From the NCBI GenBank assembly GCA_964017195.1, contig OZ024892.1, positions 9,207,366-9,271,365 on the forward strand: a stretch of 64,000 bases of DNA, given 5' to 3'. This document shows positions 61,286-64,000 of this stretch, one piece after another. Made by a program: the position numbers and the translations under genes. Positions within the stretch are counted from its first letter, which is position 1, and every line of letters starts with the position of its first letter. The DNA is from Siderastrea radians. Lineage: Eukaryota; Cnidaria; Anthozoa; Scleractinia; Rhizangiidae. The notes under the pieces were generated by a model. That model ran no database searches. It worked only from the letters and a program-made list of their open reading frames with translations, and had not been told where the DNA came from.

Positions 61286-62469
61286 TCAAGGTCTGGGGAG
61301 GGGTGGGTGCTCCTCGTACGAGTCCACAGGACTGTAAGCAATATCTTGATACCCGAACGCCGCTGGTCCGCCTGTGGCCAGTCCCTGGGGAGTGGTCCAC
61401 AGTGGCGAGCAGGGCATAGTAATGGCAGCGACTCGCAAACCGTAGCGGACCTCCTCTGTTGTGACTGGTTCGCCTGTGTCTTCATTAACTAATGAAATGA
61501 GGTCGGGCACGGTAGCTAGAATATTCTTGGAGCCATCGGCATTTAAGGTGAAAGCGACGTAGTTTTCATTTTGGAATTCAATGCCCAGATTCACGCCATT
61601 GAATCGCGCCGAACCTTCGATTGTCAGACTTCCCCAGTTAAAAGCGCCTCTTGTCACCCGGCGCACGTCACTGATCTGAAAAAAAAAGAGAAAGGGAAAA
61701 AAGAAAAAGATTTTACTAGTTCATTCACATATCATGAAATTCCGTTAACATTATTATTCCCCTTCAAATATAAACCCATCTGTCTGACAACTTACTGTGA
61801 CCCTCATTCACCTAACCCACACTTGCGTGGCTTGTAACGGAACCCCCCCCCCCCCCCAAGTATTCGTGCAAGGGCGTTTTCACAAGTTGATTTTTTTAGG
61901 TAAGCCTTTCCCGCAACTTAAGCTCGACATTTTCGCCAGATATCCTTGGAAATCTTCGAATAATCTTCGGTTACCTTAGGAAGCTTCCAGGTTAGCTTTG
62001 GACATCTTCGGAGACCTTCGTTTCGTCTTAAAATATTCCAGCTTGAGAAAATGCCGTATCTTCGGAAATCCTCTGGTCATCATCGGAAATCTTCAGCTCA
62101 TTTTCGGAAGACTTTGGGTTGCCTAAGAACCCATCTTGAGAAAACGCCGGAAGCCTTCGGAAGATTTCGTGCCATCTAAAAATAACCCAACTTACTCCAT
62201 GTGGAAGTTACACTTTCCGGCTAATAGTTCCTCTCTATTATAAGATAAATCACACATTTGCAAGGCATGTATTTGACTTCAAAATCTTTCGGTATGCGTG
62301 ACCATAATAGACAAAATCTGCCAAACCTTTCCAGCAACCAGAAGTCTCCCGTTCTCGTGTTGAAGGATGCTATCCACGGGAGACGCTTTGTTGTGTCTTG
62401 CACGAAGTACAGTGTTACCAAGGCGCCAGGTTCGGCTCAGGGTATATAACGCACATTTGTCTTTGACAT
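61286..62469 (-). CDS. S-Me-THD (DUF917) domain protein, last two exons
   Basis: Exons 62469-62327 (5' boundary less certain) and 61675-61286 join as LLVAGK|ISDVRRVTRGAF in phase 0. The sequence follows the C-terminal half of the S-methyl thiohydantoin desulfurase/DUF917 family: SPVDSILQHENGRLLVAGK, GSLTIEG, GIEFQNENYVA, VPDLISLVNEDTGEPVTTEE, RYGLRVAAI and GPAAFGYQDI near the end. In prokaryotes this domain accompanies hydantoinase/oxoprolinase proteins and acts on five-membered hydantoin-type rings. The substrate here is unknown. It has spliceosomal introns and a eukaryotic poly(A) signal, so it is a resident gene. Upstream exons were not found between 62470 and 64000 and are probably beyond the window. 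It converges with the BK-beta-like gene. Confidence 0.8.
61900..62170. repeat. Degenerate CTTCGGAAATCTTCGG repeat
   Basis: Loose tandem copies of a unit with (G)GAAATCTTCGG or GGACATCTTCGG lie in the intron of the S-Me-THD gene. The period is irregular, at about 25-40 bp. Confidence 0.6.
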
Positions 62470-63325
62470 CTTTCCAGTCAAAAATGAAGGACAAGCCAGC
62501 CATACACCTAATACGATAAAGGAAACAATTACTACTAATTTCAAGAAAATAGCGTTTGGAGCAAGTTAAAGACGGAGCCAAGTTCGTAGAATGGGCAGGG
62601 TTGAAATCCCGGTAGCCAGGGTTTTAAGGTCCGGTTGACTGTGATTAACGCCTTGAATACTTTTCACTTAGCCAAAATTTTCGGTTTAAAATTCCGGAAA
62701 CTTTCCTTGTCAAATGGAAAGGGTTTTTCGATCCAGACGAAGAGCCTCGTTCTCGGTTCAGGACTTGCAATCTCATTGGTAAATAAAAAAAAAACATTCA
62801 TGGCGCAAGAAGCCAACTAAATCGGGATGTTGCAGTGCCAGTTCTTTCTGATATTGTGGACGGTTTCGACCAGGAACTCTAAACTTTTTCGAGCAGCGGA
62901 AATGATTTTGGTGATGTTTCAATAGCAGCTACTTGTTCTTTTGCTAGAAGAAAATTAAATAGAATCCAACACTATTTTAAGTCTACAGTGTGTAGTTATT
63001 ATGGAAACGACATTGCAGCTTGAGAAGTAGAAATGGAAATTTTGTACAAATGGAACGGTAATTTCCGTTTTAATCTGACGGAATAAAAAGGGGGGTACGT
63101 CGAAGGTCGTCCGTTTGTTCCGAAAAACTTCCAGTGAATCCGCGCGTTCCATTTGCATTTTAACCGGTTGAACCGAAAATTTTGGCTCAATTAGAAAGCG
63201 CCCCTTGTCTAGGTGCAGATATAATCGCGTCATTGGCCTTATCTATAACTGGTCACCGCAACAGAATGTACCGGAATCAACCGGGAATGGTACCGCGATG
63301 GACGGCCCGTTTTCAGCGTTCCCCG
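62470..63325. other. No gene identified
   Basis: Presumed intron or upstream part of the S-Me-THD gene. No conserved frame was found on either strand. Fragments such as CGGTTTAAAATTCCGGAAAC look like old repeats. Confidence 0.4.
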
Positions 63326-63329
63326 CGCG

Positions 63330-63900
63330 CTTTAATTTTCCCTTTTCCCTCTTCCGCGCGTTTCTACCCAGCGCGACTGTACCCCCGCGCGACTGTACCC
63401 CCCCGCGCTTTAATTTTAGCCTTTTCCCTCTTGCGCTTGTTCCTACCCAGGGCGACTGTACCCCCGCGCGACTGTACCCCAGCGCGCTTTAATTTTAGCC
63501 TTTTCCCTCTTCCGCTTGTTCCTACCCAGCGCAACTGTACCCCCGCGCGACTGTACCCCAGCGCGCTTTAATTTTCGCCTTTTCCCTCTTCCACTTGTTC
63601 CTACCCAGCGCGACTGTACCCCAGCGCGCTTTAATTTTAGCCTTTTCCCTCTTCCGCTTGTTCCTACCCAGCGCAACTGTACCCCCGCGCGACTGTACCC
63701 CAGCGCGCTTTAATTTTCGCCTTTTCCCTCTTCCACTTGTTCCTACCCAGCGCGACTGTACCCCAGCGCGCTTTAATTTTAGCCTTTTCCCTCTTCCGCT
63801 TGTTCCTACCCAGCGCAACTGTACCCCCGCGCGACTGTACCCCAGCGCGCTTTAATTTTCGCCTTTTCCCTCTTCCGCTTGTTTCTACCCAGCGCGACTG
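63330..63900. repeat. Higher-order tandem repeat, 142 bp (79 + 63)
   Basis: GCGCGCTTTAATTTT recurs at 63482, 63561, 63624, 63703, 63766 and 63845, with spacings 79, 63, 79, 63, 79. The long subunit carries an extra GCAACTGTACCCCCGCG segment. The most regular part covers 63480-63890. Earlier units at 63320-63480 are more diverged. Open frames on both strands come from the repeat. Confidence 0.9.
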
Positions 63901-64000
63901 TAGGAGGCCTCTACGGAGAAGAGAGACGGATGAATAAAATGTCAATACGGACCCCATTTCCAGTGTCTTCACTCTGAGGAAATTCTCCAAGTGCTTAGCT

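Noticed and set aside
63182..63990. Arg-rich frames on both strands
   Set aside because: They arise from the 79/63 bp tandem repeat and have no independent support.

Overview
This is a eukaryotic, intron-rich, roughly 60% AT window full of short non-autonomous transposons, tRNA-derived SINEs and tandem arrays. The proteins are animal orthologues with conserved intron phases, and the repeat style (palindromic MITEs, tRNA-SINEs in introns) fits an anthozoan cnidarian such as a stony coral. That host call is an inference from overall look; no species can be named from the sequence alone.

Layout. (1) 589-16656, + strand: the 3' 16 coding exons of an ABCC10/MRP7-type ABC exporter, from the Walker B of the first nucleotide-binding domain to the stop codon. 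(2) 18491-19978, - strand: an intronless gene for a helical-repeat protein resembling the FASTK/OPR type, probably mitochondrial. (3) 20133-25960: a repeat-only block, including a 1.4 kb palindrome carrying a broken gene fragment and a 1.23 kb hAT-like element with an 8 bp target duplication. (4) 26073-54965 (5' UTR exon to about 55245), - strand: a complete RALGAPB gene (Ral GTPase-activating protein subunit beta). I could splice it into 23 coding exons whose lengths sum to 4740 nt, an open frame of 1579 codons plus stop. Its introns hold most of the repeats in the window, including a 66 bp satellite grown from a SINE tail and later hit by two long-TIR elements with 9 bp target duplications. 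(5) 57533-60034, + strand: a two-exon gene resembling the beta subunits of BK calcium-activated potassium channels. (6) 61286-62469, - strand: the last two exons of a gene with an S-Me-THD (formerly DUF917) domain, a mostly prokaryotic hydantoinase-associated family. (7) 63330-63900: a higher-order tandem repeat.

The genes do not form a pathway. ABCC10 converges on the FASTK-like gene, the BK-beta-like gene converges on the S-Me-THD gene, and RALGAPB and the BK-beta-like gene are divergent across about 2.3 kb of repeats. The signals I rate highest are an inverted pair of composite MITEs that brackets four in-frame ABCC10 exons carrying the second Walker A, a BK-beta-like gene and an S-Me-THD gene in an animal genome, and the SINE-tail-derived satellite with its nested insertions.
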